From Thermoplasmata archaeon (GTDB lineage Archaea > Thermoplasmatota > Thermoplasmata > Thermoplasmatales > Thermoplasmataceae), in the NCBI GenBank assembly GCA_021797025.1, contig JAKAAK010000053.1, forward strand, positions 1-14,752: 14,752 nucleotides of DNA, given 5' to 3'. How positions within the stretch are numbered: the first letter of the stretch is position 1; every line of letters starts with the position of its first letter. The translations under genes were made by a program, and so were the position numbers. Positions 1 to 6,450 of the stretch are shown piece by piece. The notes under the pieces were generated by a model, which was not told the origin of the DNA, did not search any database, and was given only the letters and a program-made list of their open reading frames with translations.

Positions 1-61
1 GCTTTAAATTATTGAATGTTTAGATGTAAAATGAAAAATTATTTTTACAACTAAATGACTA

Positions 62-80
62 TTTTTTTATCAATTTTTTT
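62..80 (+). terminator. Oligo-T tracts, possible terminator of an upstream gene
   Basis: Two runs of seven T (62-68 and 74-80) lie within 19 bases in an otherwise gene-free stretch at the window edge. Archaeal RNA polymerase terminates at oligo-T tracts, so this could end a plus-strand transcript arriving from outside the window. The upstream gene is not visible, so this is only suggestive. Confidence 0.3.
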
Positions 81-90
81 AGATATAAAA

Positions 91-100
91 GCTTATAAGT
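91..100 (+). promoter_or_regulatory. TATA-like promoter for the small membrane protein
   Basis: The sequence TTATAAG at 93-99 is centred about 24 bases upstream of the ATG at 120. That distance is what a leaderless archaeal transcript would need. No Shine-Dalgarno sequence is present before the ATG, which agrees with leaderless initiation. Confidence 0.45.
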
Positions 101-119
101 ATGAACAGAATAAATATTA

Positions 120-347
120 ATGTATGTTGTAGAAATATTGTCTGATAAGGTAAAGTTAATTTTTATATCAATACTTAGTGGTATATTTGGTATTATTTTA
201 CTTCCGATACTGAGAGTTGGTATGTACATGGGAAGTAACAAAATTCTTTTATCTATCAATCCTATACTATGGTTAATACCTTTTATATTTTTAATACCTG
301 GAATGATAGTAATAATATATTACTTTAAAAAGAATTTCAGCATATAA
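120..347 (+). CDS. Small two-helix membrane protein
   Basis: A 75-residue protein of unknown function. Two hydrophobic segments, roughly residues 11-33 and 47-67, should each span the membrane, separated by a short loop with glycine, serine and lysine. The tail (KKNFSI) is basic and probably cytoplasmic. The ATG start is supported by a TATA-like box 24 bases upstream and no ribosome-binding site, fitting a leaderless archaeal gene. Its stop is 2 bases from the stop of the convergent small gene at 350-508. An opposite-strand frame at 59-259 is an overlapping shadow. Hydrophobic composition can be mimicked by A/T-rich DNA, so the gene is probable rather than certain. No family was recognised. 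Confidence 0.5.
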   Translation: MYVVEILSDKVKLIFISILSGIFGIILLPILRVGMYMGSNKILLSINPILWLIPFIFLIPGMIVIIYYFKKNFSI

Positions 348-349
348 CA

Positions 350-508
350 TTAATTTAATATTATTATCTTCCTTTCCTCTTTCTCTATTATCTTTTTCAG
401 GACAAAATCAAATGACAATGGTTTAACGTATTCCCTTTCCATCCTGGCCTTAATCTCTCTTAATAGAGCAAGGGTATCTATGTCAATCCTTAATGATGAA
501 TATGCCAT
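350..508 (-). CDS. Ribbon-helix-helix-like small DNA-binding protein
   Basis: A 52-residue protein beginning MAYSSLRIDIDTLALLREIK. The arrangement fits the ribbon-helix-helix fold: a short beta strand with alternating residues (SSLRIDI, residues 4-10), a first helix starting at the DTLALLREIKARM segment (11-23), then a turn and a second helix (PLSFDFVLKKIIEKEER, 30-46). Proteins of this fold are dimeric DNA-binding repressors, including many VapB-type antitoxins. No toxin gene is adjacent; the convergent neighbour is a membrane protein. The start is supported by a BRE/TATA-like AAGG-TTTATAA about 25 bases upstream on the minus strand, with no Shine-Dalgarno, so it is probably leaderless. It diverges from the adenine methyltransferase at 593, and an inverted repeat lies between them, so it may repress itself and/or the methyltransferase. 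The fold call is made by eye. Confidence 0.65.
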   Translation of the reverse strand: MAYSSLRIDIDTLALLREIKARMEREYVKPLSFDFVLKKIIEKEERKIIILN

Positions 509-529
509 AATATGCTATAAATCCAGAAA

Positions 530-540
530 TTATAAACCTT
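530..540 (-). promoter_or_regulatory. BRE/TATA promoter of the ribbon-helix-helix gene
   Basis: Read on the minus strand the sequence is AAGGTTTATAA. The TATA part is centred about 25 bases from the ATG at 508, and the purine-rich AAGG occupies the TFB-recognition position. This is a good leaderless archaeal promoter. Confidence 0.5.
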
Positions 541-556
541 TGCAACTGTATGCAAA
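539..556. promoter_or_regulatory. Operator-like inverted repeat TTTGCA-N6-TGCAAA
   Basis: A perfect 6-base inverted repeat with a 6-base centre lies between the two divergent promoters and overlaps the BRE position of the minus-strand gene. Symmetric sites of this size are typical operators for dimeric repressors such as ribbon-helix-helix proteins. Binding by the adjacent 52-residue protein is inferred. Confidence 0.4.
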
Positions 557-562
557 AATGAG

Positions 563-572
563 AATATTTTAA
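563..572 (+). promoter_or_regulatory. TATA-like promoter of the D12 methyltransferase
   Basis: An A/T-only segment AATATTTTAA is centred about 26 bases upstream of the ATG at 593. There is no ribosome-binding site before that ATG, so a leaderless transcript is likely. Confidence 0.4.
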
Positions 573-592
573 TGAAATAGCACTAATAAATT

Positions 593-1342
593 ATGATTTC
601 GCTGCTGAGATATCCAGGAGGAAAATTTTACATGCTTGAAGATATTAAAGAAATATTCAATAAGTCAGGTAAAACCACTGTTATAGATGTATTCGGTGGA
701 TCAGGGAAAGTATTAATGAATTTGAATGCTAAAATCAAGGTATACAACGATATAAACAATAACCTAGTTAATTTCTTCACTGAACTAAAAGAACATAAGG
801 AATTAGTTTTAAAGAAGCTGGATTACATATTAAACTCCAGGGAATTATTTGAAAGGTACAGGGAGAAGAGCCACGACAATTTAGAAAATGCCTTTAGATT
901 TCTTTACATGAATATAACATCCTTTAATGGACAGGGAAGATCTTATTCCTATTCCACTAAGAGAAATAAAAGCATTACTCTGGTAAATATAAATAAGGCC
1001 ATAAACAAATCATACAATGATATAAAATACTGGACCATAGAAAGTTTAGACTTTAGAGAAATAATAAAAAGATATGATTCGGAGAATTCATTCTTTTATC
1101 TGGATCCACCATATCATAATATTACAGATTTATATGATTATAATTTAAATGATAATGATTACATTGATATTAAAAATATGATTAATAATATAAAAGGAAA
1201 ATATTTATTAAATATAAATGAGGATAAGTTTATATTGAATTTATTTGGGCAACCTAAGATAAGAAAGGAATACACCAATTTTGGAGTAAATGGAAGAAAT
1301 AATAAGAAAAGTAAAAGGATTGAGTTGTTTTATTATAATTAA
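593..1342 (+). CDS. D12-class DNA adenine N6-methyltransferase, orphan
   Basis: A 249-residue member of the D12 (alpha) class of DNA adenine methyltransferases, which transfer a methyl group from S-adenosylmethionine to N6 of adenine in a specific site. The motifs are in the expected order: motif X RYPGGK (residues 6-11), motif I DVFGGSGK (32-39, cofactor binding) and motif IV DPPY (171-174, catalytic). The C-terminal KRIELFYYN also matches the usual end of the family. The target-recognition part lies between motifs I and IV (FLYMNITSFNGQ, about 103-114). No nuclease gene is next to it: upstream is a divergent ribbon-helix-helix gene and downstream, 5 bases away, a convergent DUF4145-like gene. 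It may be a phage- or plasmid-derived orphan enzyme. It differs clearly from the second, Dam-like D12 enzyme at 9796. The recognition site cannot be read from the sequence. Confidence 0.88.
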   Translation: MISLLRYPGGKFYMLEDIKEIFNKSGKTTVIDVFGGSGKVLMNLNAKIKVYNDINNNLVNFFTELKEHKELVLKKLDYILNSRELFERYREKSHDNLENAFRFLYMNITSFNGQGRSYSYSTKRNKSITLVNINKAINKSYNDIKYWTIESLDFREIIKRYDSENSFFYLDPPYHNITDLYDYNLNDNDYIDIKNMINNIKGKYLLNINEDKFILNLFGQPKIRKEYTNFGVNGRNNKKSKRIELFYYN

Positions 1343-1347
1343 TTTTA

Positions 1348-2007
1348 TTATGGTTTTGTATCATTATAATATTTATTTATTAATTCTGAGATAATTTCTG
1401 ATGTATGTATTAATGATTTTTTTGCCTCATCATCGCTTACCCATAATTTAAGTGGAATATTATTTGAGTTATTTTTATTGGCATTTTTCCAGAATCTTTC
1501 GCTATGATGTGCAACAAAATCTCCAGTATTCTTAACAACATTTATCTTATAATCTATATTATTCATATTTACTAGCACATTATTTTTCTTTAAATAATTT
1601 ATTAAATCCGTTAACCTTATATTATCACATGCATAATTATGATTAAAAGTACGTATAAATATGCCAGTAGTAGGTAAATTTTCATATTTTGGATTATCAG
1701 AGCTTATATACGCATGCATAGCTGATTCCATGGATGCCCTGCATAGCAAAGCAACTGTAGCATTTAAGCCCATGCTATATGATAATAAAGCTTCTCTAAA
1801 AATACTTATGGATGAATCATGGAATATTATATTAGTTTCATTATATCCATTTGTGTTTTTTATTTTTTCCCAGCATTGATCAGCAGTTTGATGAAGGTCG
1901 TAATGATGCTGGCATAGATTAACCTCTGGATTTTGGTTTGTGTATGGTAATTTAATAGTTTGTACAGGTTTTTCAAGGCAATCTGGCCAGGAACATTTAT
2001 TAGTCAT
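1348..2007 (-). CDS. DUF4145/HEPN-like protein with N-terminal zinc-finger-like segment
   Basis: A 219-residue protein. The N-terminus carries C5-x4-C10 and C32-x2-H35 (CQHH), a plausible metal-binding site. The middle is a helix-rich segment, ALLSYSMGLNATVALLCRAS (about residues 73-92), followed by MESAMHAYI. The later GDFVAHHSERFWKN resembles the conserved 'G-x-x-x-A-H-H' end of DUF4145-type, HEPN-related domains. These domains occur in many defence loci, but their biochemical role is mostly unknown. There is no canonical R-x4-6-H RNase motif (the nearest is R followed by seven residues and H), so RNase activity should not be assumed. The gene converges with the methyltransferase at 593-1342. 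An A/T-rich box (minus-strand GAATTTATTAAC, 2028-2039) lies about 26 bases upstream of the ATG, suggesting a leaderless start. It is transcribed separately from the restriction operon that ends at 2198. Confidence 0.65.
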   Translation of the reverse strand: MTNKCSWPDCLEKPVQTIKLPYTNQNPEVNLCQHHYDLHQTADQCWEKIKNTNGYNETNIIFHDSSISIFREALLSYSMGLNATVALLCRASMESAMHAYISSDNPKYENLPTTGIFIRTFNHNYACDNIRLTDLINYLKKNNVLVNMNNIDYKINVVKNTGDFVAHHSERFWKNANKNNSNNIPLKLWVSDDEAKKSLIHTSEIISELINKYYNDTKP

Positions 2008-2197
2008 ACTAAGAATAAGAAGACTCAGTTAATAAATTCTATGAAATTTATTTAAATATTTGCTTAAATCATGACTAAGGTAATCCGATTTTACAAGATA
2101 ATTAAATAATCGCTCTACAGAAGAAAATGTTAAACTATTAAGTTGAATGTAATGTTAGTGGAGTTTTAAGCTTCAGTGTTGTTTAATGTGATAAACA

Positions 2198-2674
2198 CTA
2201 TGAGCGTGGAATTAGTGATGAATAATCTATTGACCCGCTGTTAGTTGACCATACTACTGCCTTCATTGTTCTTTCTCCTTTGCTTCCATAAACAAATAGA
2301 TCTCTCCTATTTAGGGTATTATATATTTCAGATAAAATTCCTAGACCTTTTGAAGAGATCAGGAAAGACTCTATTGGATTTATTAGCTGAGTATATCCCC
2401 ATAATTGCCCGAGGTCTTTTAATGTTAGCATAGAATCCTTCACCTCTACAAATACCAATTCATAATGTTTTCTGTATTCGAGTATCCCAAGAATATCAAT
2501 TTTTATATTAAGCAACAAAGACTTGCTTAATACTATACCATATTCTTTCATCACGCTTTCCAATGAATGTGTTGATGATTTATATGTAGTTTTAACACTA
2601 TATCTAGGGTATCTTTCTTTCAGATATCGGTTCAACCATTTCTCTATAGACGGGTAAAGTTCTATTTCACTCAT
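2198..2674 (-). CDS. PD-(D/E)XK nuclease, predicted cleavage subunit of the restriction operon
   Basis: A 158-residue protein with the core of the PD-(D/E)XK fold. D60 (in IKIDIL) and E77-x-K79 (in LVFVEVKDS) are the likely metal-binding and catalytic residues, 17 residues apart. They are followed by LKDLGQLWGYTQL (85-97), where a glutamine (Q90) is in the place often conserved in this superfamily. The protein is too small to carry a separate DNA-recognition domain. It is the last gene of a four-gene operon, starting 5 bases after the stop of the LAGLIDADG-like gene, so the two are probably made together. The inferred role is DNA cleavage, with the sequence read by a partner. No restriction enzyme of known name was recognised. 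An overlapping ATG in another frame two codons away is ignored because it does not open the reading frame. Confidence 0.75.
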   Translation of the reverse strand: MSEIELYPSIEKWLNRYLKERYPRYSVKTTYKSSTHSLESVMKEYGIVLSKSLLLNIKIDILGILEYRKHYELVFVEVKDSMLTLKDLGQLWGYTQLINPIESFLISSKGLGILSEIYNTLNRRDLFVYGSKGERTMKAVVWSTNSGSIDYSSLIPRS

Positions 2675-2679
2675 TCATT

Positions 2680-3588
2680 TCACTTCACATATCCTAATTC
2701 CTTTGCAATCTCTTTCCATGAATTAAAGTGCCTTCCCCTAATTTGCTCTGGAATAGAAGCATCGTTTTCCATTGGATGGGGCGGTCTAACACGTATGTTT
2801 CCTACTGTTTCCCAGTAAAATCTGTGATGGGCATCCCTTAAGGTTACCTCATTTCTATGCTTTCTCTTATTCCATTCCATTTTATTTTCATCCGCCAATT
2901 CCTCCAATCTTCTTTCCTTATGTTTAATCCTAAAGCCGACTGGAGAGAATTCTTCTGCATATATTTTTATTTGGTGCTCCTTTTTCCAGAAGTAATGATT
3001 CCCGAATTTATATTTTTCAAGGTTTGAATCTCTAAAATTAGGGTGAGCCCAGTCAATATCTTGTACTGGGATATCTACAACTTTAAGCAAATTTGCTATA
3101 TCAACAACCAACATCCAATTGTCAGGTATTTCAATATAAACTCTGTTACCCGATGGATCACCATACGCAGCATTGCTCGATCTAATATGGGCAGTAACAT
3201 CTGCAAAACCCTTTAAAAATTCTTTTATTAGATCACTTGGATATGAAAATAATTCTTTAGGGATTCTCATGTCCTTGAATGATGGCATATTGCCTACCAT
3301 TTTAAGTATCTCAATTGTTACTATATCTGAATCTTTCTTGGTAAAAGATAACAAGGTTCTGTGCTCTTGGGTACTTACTTCTATATTTTCCCCTATAAAC
3401 GGGTCAAGAATAGATTTTATATTCAAAACACTTGCCTGAACATAGACAGATGCCTCTTTTCCATTTATCCTAAGACTTTTATGTGGTACTTCTATTATAA
3501 ATTTGGTGTTGCCGTCATCCTTTCTTACTATTCTTCCTTTTCCAACTACCATACCCAAAAGGTAACAAAATTGAGGCTCAGGATACAA
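2680..3588 (-). CDS. Degenerate LAGLIDADG-fold protein, predicted DNA-recognition subunit
   Basis: A 302-residue protein with two LAGLIDADG-like motifs about 115 residues apart, as in single-chain homing endonucleases. Motif 1 is YLLGMVVGKG (residues 9-18) and motif 2 is FLKGFADVTA (124-133). In active enzymes the eighth position of each motif is the metal-binding aspartate; here it is K17 and T132, so both catalytic acids are missing. D130 occupies the non-catalytic sixth position. The fold is therefore probably kept for DNA binding only, as in the bacterial regulator WhiA. The remaining C-terminal third (about 220-302) is basic and ends with RPPHPMENDASIPEQIRGRH followed by FNSWKEIAKELGY, which may be another DNA-binding element. 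The TTG start is immediately after the TAA of the upstream methyltransferase and is preceded by GAGGGG at 6 bases, so translation is coupled. It lies between two methyltransferases and a small PD-(D/E)XK nuclease. Confidence 0.72.
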   Translation of the reverse strand: MYPEPQFCYLLGMVVGKGRIVRKDDGNTKFIIEVPHKSLRINGKEASVYVQASVLNIKSILDPFIGENIEVSTQEHRTLLSFTKKDSDIVTIEILKMVGNMPSFKDMRIPKELFSYPSDLIKEFLKGFADVTAHIRSSNAAYGDPSGNRVYIEIPDNWMLVVDIANLLKVVDIPVQDIDWAHPNFRDSNLEKYKFGNHYFWKKEHQIKIYAEEFSPVGFRIKHKERRLEELADENKMEWNKRKHRNEVTLRDAHHRFYWETVGNIRVRPPHPMENDASIPEQIRGRHFNSWKEIAKELGYVK

Positions 3589-4401
3589 TTAGTTCCCCTC
3601 GATTTTATTTTTTTTGAATATTAATATGTATTCATGAACCTTGTTGACCACGAATGAATAAGGATATCCCAAAGGTCTCATACGGTTATATTCCTTTTGC
3701 CTATCCCAAATTATGATATCCTTAAATTTAAAGCCAATGTTTTGCATGAAAGATGAAATGTCAGAGTGGAATGGAAAAAAATCTCCCCCCTTTCTAATAT
3801 CCATTACTACAATTACGCAATAGCCCCCATTTTTTAATACTGTATAAACCTTTGAAAAGACATGAGCCAATTTTTGAAGGAAATCTTTGTAACCAGGGAT
3901 ATTACCCAAGTCTTCCACGTTATCAGAATAATTAACTGTATCCTTTTTATCTGCGCTTCTTTTTCTGTTTAATATATCCCAATAAGGAGGAGAAGTAATA
4001 CATAGATCTATACTCTCATTTTCAACAAATTTTTCTAGGTTAAGTGAATTGCCATTATACAAACTTACAGAAATTGAAGGGTCCGAAAATCTTTCTAAAC
4101 TCAACATTTCAGTCCTTTTCTTTGCTTCCAGGAAGAACTTTTCTGAAAGTTCAATTCCGATGGAGTTTCTCCCTTCAAGTATAGAGGCTATAACTGTGGA
4201 TCCTGAGCCCATGAATGGATCCAATACTTGTGCGCCTGGACTTGTTAATATTTTAATCAGTCTCTGAGGTAATTCGACCGGATATGAGGCGGGGTTTGAA
4301 ACGTCTTTATCAATTGGACCTTTTTTTATATCCCTCCATATGCTGAACGAAAATTTCAGCCAATCACTTCCACTCAACGTGTTAAGTTTTTGCTTTTCCA
4401 T
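3589..4401 (-). CDS. SPPY-type DNA methyltransferase (N4-cytosine or N6-adenine)
   Basis: A 270-residue S-adenosylmethionine-dependent DNA methyltransferase of the N6_N4_Mtase family. Motif X-like sequence (NPASYPVELPQRLIKIL, about 36-52) leads into motif I DPFMGSGST (61-69), and the catalytic motif IV is TSPPYWD (136-142). SPPY is most often associated with N4-cytosine methylation, although some members modify adenine. Motif I comes before motif IV, a different circular order from classical beta-class enzymes in which motif IV is first. The C-terminal half (YKDFLQKLAHVF, GGYCVIVVMDIRKGG, VNKVHEYILIFKK) completes the methyltransferase sheet, and there is little room for a large recognition domain. 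The ATG is 6 bases after the stop of the N6-methyltransferase and is preceded by a GGTGA element. It is the second gene of the four-gene operon and should protect host DNA from the associated nuclease. Confidence 0.85.
   Translation of the reverse strand: MEKQKLNTLSGSDWLKFSFSIWRDIKKGPIDKDVSNPASYPVELPQRLIKILTSPGAQVLDPFMGSGSTVIASILEGRNSIGIELSEKFFLEAKKRTEMLSLERFSDPSISVSLYNGNSLNLEKFVENESIDLCITSPPYWDILNRKRSADKKDTVNYSDNVEDLGNIPGYKDFLQKLAHVFSKVYTVLKNGGYCVIVVMDIRKGGDFFPFHSDISSFMQNIGFKFKDIIIWDRQKEYNRMRPLGYPYSFVVNKVHEYILIFKKNKIEGN
3595..3600 (-). promoter_or_regulatory. Shine-Dalgarno GAGGGG that decides a TTG start
   Basis: On the minus strand GAGGGG lies 6 bases before a TTG at 3588, inside the last codons of the upstream methyltransferase. 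It supports TTG as the true start of the LAGLIDADG-like gene and indicates translational coupling. Confidence 0.55.
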
Positions 4402-4407
4402 ATAATT

Positions 4408-5988
4408 TCACCATTTGCTCTTTATAGATAAGGTTTTATTCATAATTTCCTCTATCGTTTTACGCTGCTCTTCACTTATTCCATATAATTTATAAACTGT
4501 GTTATCAATTTCTTGTAAATAACCCTTATAGTTTTCTACTCCTTTACTAGAGAGATTCATACCCAATTTAATCAGATATGATGTCTCTTCTTTTTCTGTG
4601 TCCCATATAAAAGGCAGTTGGTGTAAATAATAGCCGTCCACATGCATGGTAAGTCTTGATCCAGAAAAGACAAACTGTGACATATAAAAATTCATTAATT
4701 TTGAATTCAGGAGAGCGAAAACATATGCTATTTTCTCCTTATTATCTATTAATATATTTGTTACAGTCTCAGATGTTGGTATACCCTGCACGTCCAAATA
4801 TGAAATTAAACCAGATTCCGAGGAATAAATATTCTGCGCCACGATCTTCGGTCTGCTTAATTCAATTATCCTTTTACGAGGTAGATAAGAATCATCTACG
4901 ACTGTAAGTTCTCTGAGACCTAGTTTAGATATGCCTCTACCTCTTAAGAAAGCGTTTTTTGGTATATCGCAATCACCATTATATGGAATCGCTTTAATAA
5001 TATTCTTGCCTAGGGATATGCCCCTCAATACAATTATTTCTGAGGGCTTTATGAATTTTTGATGTTTTTCTGTAAGTTCCTTGACAATTGAATATGATTC
5101 CTTGTTTAGCATTGTTGGTATGGCCTTCATCGAAGTAAAATATTCTTGTTTTAAATGGAATGAATTTTCAGACTGATATGGCGGTTCTGGTGAAATAGAT
5201 GCAAATTCAACAGATGAAGTCTTTGTAGGTCTTTTATTTTTAATAAAAAGAATTACCTGTTCACCGCGCACGCCTTTGAACTTCATGCCTATTTCAACAA
5301 TTTTCATTATGGTAAAATTTTTTACTAAATATTGTCTAAATTCATTGTATTTACTTACATAAAGCAATGTCTTTGGTAATACAAATACCAGAACACCACC
5401 CATCCTAAGAATTTCTAAACCTCTAAGAATAAAATATATGGGGATGTTTCTTGATTTTTTTGCAATATCAAGATGTTCTTTATTTTGCAAGGCGAGTGGC
5501 TTGTTTTTTAGAGTGTTTAGATTGAATGGTGGATTACCAATTATAAAATGGAATCCCCCCGTTTCTACAATATTGCAAAGTTTTTTCTTATTTTTAACAA
5601 TGCTTTGAGATTCAAATATAAAATCATCATTTATGAAATGATTTTGGATTTCTTCTTTATCAATAGAACCTGGCAATTTGGAAATAGTATCTACAGTATA
5701 ATCAATAGCCCTTTTATCTACATCAACCCCGTATATCTGAAATGAATTTTCTGGGGTTCCGCCTAAACTTCGGAAATATAATGGAAAAACGAATGAACCA
5801 CATCCACATGATGGGTCAAGTATATATGATTGTTTTTTAATGCCCAAATTATTTAAAATATATTTCACAATATGCTCATCGGTATAATATGCACCAAGAA
5901 CTTTTCTGTCTATGCCAAGAGAGATGGGGAGCTTATTAATATTGTCAAAGTAACTTTTAAATATTGAATCTCCTACATAGCTGTCCAT
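4408..5988 (-). CDS. TaqI-like N6-adenine DNA methyltransferase with C-terminal recognition domain
   Basis: A 526-residue gamma-class N6-adenine methyltransferase. Near the N-terminus is the motif X-like GAYYTDEHIVKYI (32-44), then motif I DPSCGCGSF (58-66), an acidic cofactor loop GVDVD (87-91) and motif IV NPPF (152-155), the catalytic tetrapeptide of N6-adenine enzymes. The LRMGGVLVFVLPKTLL segment further on is also typical. The C-terminal half (about 290-526) is a TaqI/Eco57I-type target-recognition domain; its end segment, including AYVFALLNSKLMNFYMSQF, is characteristic. No nuclease domain is fused. The ATG is preceded at 5 bases by AGAGGG. This is the first well-supported gene of the operon; together with the second methyltransferase it suggests that the recognition site is asymmetric or that adenine and cytosine are modified on opposite strands. 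Confidence 0.88.
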   Translation of the reverse strand: MDSYVGDSIFKSYFDNINKLPISLGIDRKVLGAYYTDEHIVKYILNNLGIKKQSYILDPSCGCGSFVFPLYFRSLGGTPENSFQIYGVDVDKRAIDYTVDTISKLPGSIDKEEIQNHFINDDFIFESQSIVKNKKKLCNIVETGGFHFIIGNPPFNLNTLKNKPLALQNKEHLDIAKKSRNIPIYFILRGLEILRMGGVLVFVLPKTLLYVSKYNEFRQYLVKNFTIMKIVEIGMKFKGVRGEQVILFIKNKRPTKTSSVEFASISPEPPYQSENSFHLKQEYFTSMKAIPTMLNKESYSIVKELTEKHQKFIKPSEIIVLRGISLGKNIIKAIPYNGDCDIPKNAFLRGRGISKLGLRELTVVDDSYLPRKRIIELSRPKIVAQNIYSSESGLISYLDVQGIPTSETVTNILIDNKEKIAYVFALLNSKLMNFYMSQFVFSGSRLTMHVDGYYLHQLPFIWDTEKEETSYLIKLGMNLSSKGVENYKGYLQEIDNTVYKLYGISEEQRKTIEEIMNKTLSIKSKW

Positions 5989-6215
5989 TCTTTCCCTCTA
6001 TGATTTGAAATTTGGGGCTTATGTGGGCATACTGACATAGTATCTGCATACCTGTGAATATTTGCATGGCTAAAAATAAATAATATACCCATGTGTTCTC
6101 TCATCATATATTTTGGTAATAACATGGTTTCTGATATTTGTGGTATATGCAAATGTTCTTCTCCAAGAATCATAGAAATTTTCTCAATGATATTTATATG
6201 AACCATTTCTAACAT
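5973..6215 (-). CDS. Possible 80-residue leader protein of the restriction operon
   Basis: An open frame of 80 residues, MLEMVHINIIEKIS at the start and HRGKEWTAM at the end. It is methionine- and histidine-rich and matches no family I know; it has no helix-turn-helix of the kind seen in restriction-modification control proteins. It overlaps the first 16 bases of the N6-methyltransferase gene in another frame. In its favour, an A/T box (TTTAAATTAA on the minus strand, 6234-6243) lies about 23 bases upstream of its ATG. Against it, the methyltransferase has its own Shine-Dalgarno inside this frame, and the amino-acid composition is unusual. It may be a real small gene or just the transcribed leader. 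Confidence 0.28.
   Translation of the reverse strand: MLEMVHINIIEKISMILGEEHLHIPQISETMLLPKYMMREHMGILFIFSHANIHRYADTMSVCPHKPQISNHRGKEWTAM
5994..5999 (-). promoter_or_regulatory. Shine-Dalgarno AGAGGG of the N6-methyltransferase
   Basis: The minus strand reads AGAGGG, 5 bases before the ATG at 5988. The presence of a ribosome-binding site implies that the methyltransferase is translated from a transcript with a leader, unlike the leaderless genes elsewhere in the window. Confidence 0.5.
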
Positions 6216-6233
6216 AAATATAAATACATTCTT

Positions 6234-6243
6234 TAATTTAAAC
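6234..6243 (-). promoter_or_regulatory. TATA-like box upstream of the restriction operon
   Basis: On the minus strand TTTAAATTAA lies about 23 bases before an ATG at 6215 and about 250 bases before the methyltransferase start. It is a candidate promoter for the operon. Other A/T-rich segments near 6072-6088 could serve as well. Confidence 0.3.
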
Positions 6244-6299
6244 CTATCTCTTTATTTTCCTTGGGCTATATCTCACTTCAGTATTTCATATAGCTATGA

Positions 6300-6353
6300 G
6301 ATTGTATGTGAATGATATTCATGACAATCCATTATCATAGCCTCGTGCCGAGG
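6300..6353. repeat. Two adjacent hairpins in the intergenic region
   Basis: The first is an imperfect 13-pair inverted repeat: GATTGT (6300-6305) pairs with ACAATC (6324-6329), then after one bulged A, TGTGAAT (6307-6313) pairs with ATTCATG (6317-6323) including two G-T pairs, with the loop GAT. The second, 6341-6353, is CCTCG-TGC-CGAGG, a perfect 5-pair stem that is G+C-rich against an A/T-rich background. They lie between the end of the unknown two-gene operon at 6451 and the start of the restriction operon at 6215, both on the minus strand. They could be an RNA terminator or processing structure, or part of a small RNA. No oligo-U follows, so simple intrinsic termination is not supported. 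Confidence 0.4.
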
Positions 6354-6450
6354 GATGGACGTTTTAACTTTCCTGCCTCTCCAATATTAAACATGATATA
6401 CACTCTATTTCTGCCTGGGTAAAAATATTGATATGTACTATCATCATTAC

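Noticed and set aside
59..259. Minus-strand frame opposite the small membrane protein
   Set aside because: It overlaps 120-347, is driven by A/T-rich composition (I, L, Y, K) and has no promoter or ribosome-binding signal.
1661..1879. Plus-strand frame inside the DUF4145-like gene
   Set aside because: It is a mirror frame of a gene with clearer domain structure and has no family resemblance.
2174..2200. Short inverted repeat AGTGTT/AACACT at the end of the restriction operon
   Set aside because: Only six pairs with a long loop and no T-run after it on the minus strand, so a terminator call is not justified.
3173..3624. Two plus-strand frames opposite the LAGLIDADG-like gene
   Set aside because: They are antisense to a gene in a tightly spaced operon with coupled translation, and show no motifs.
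6300..6353. tRNA or C/D-box RNA
   Set aside because: No cloverleaf, anticodon arm or proper box C and D pair could be placed around the hairpins.
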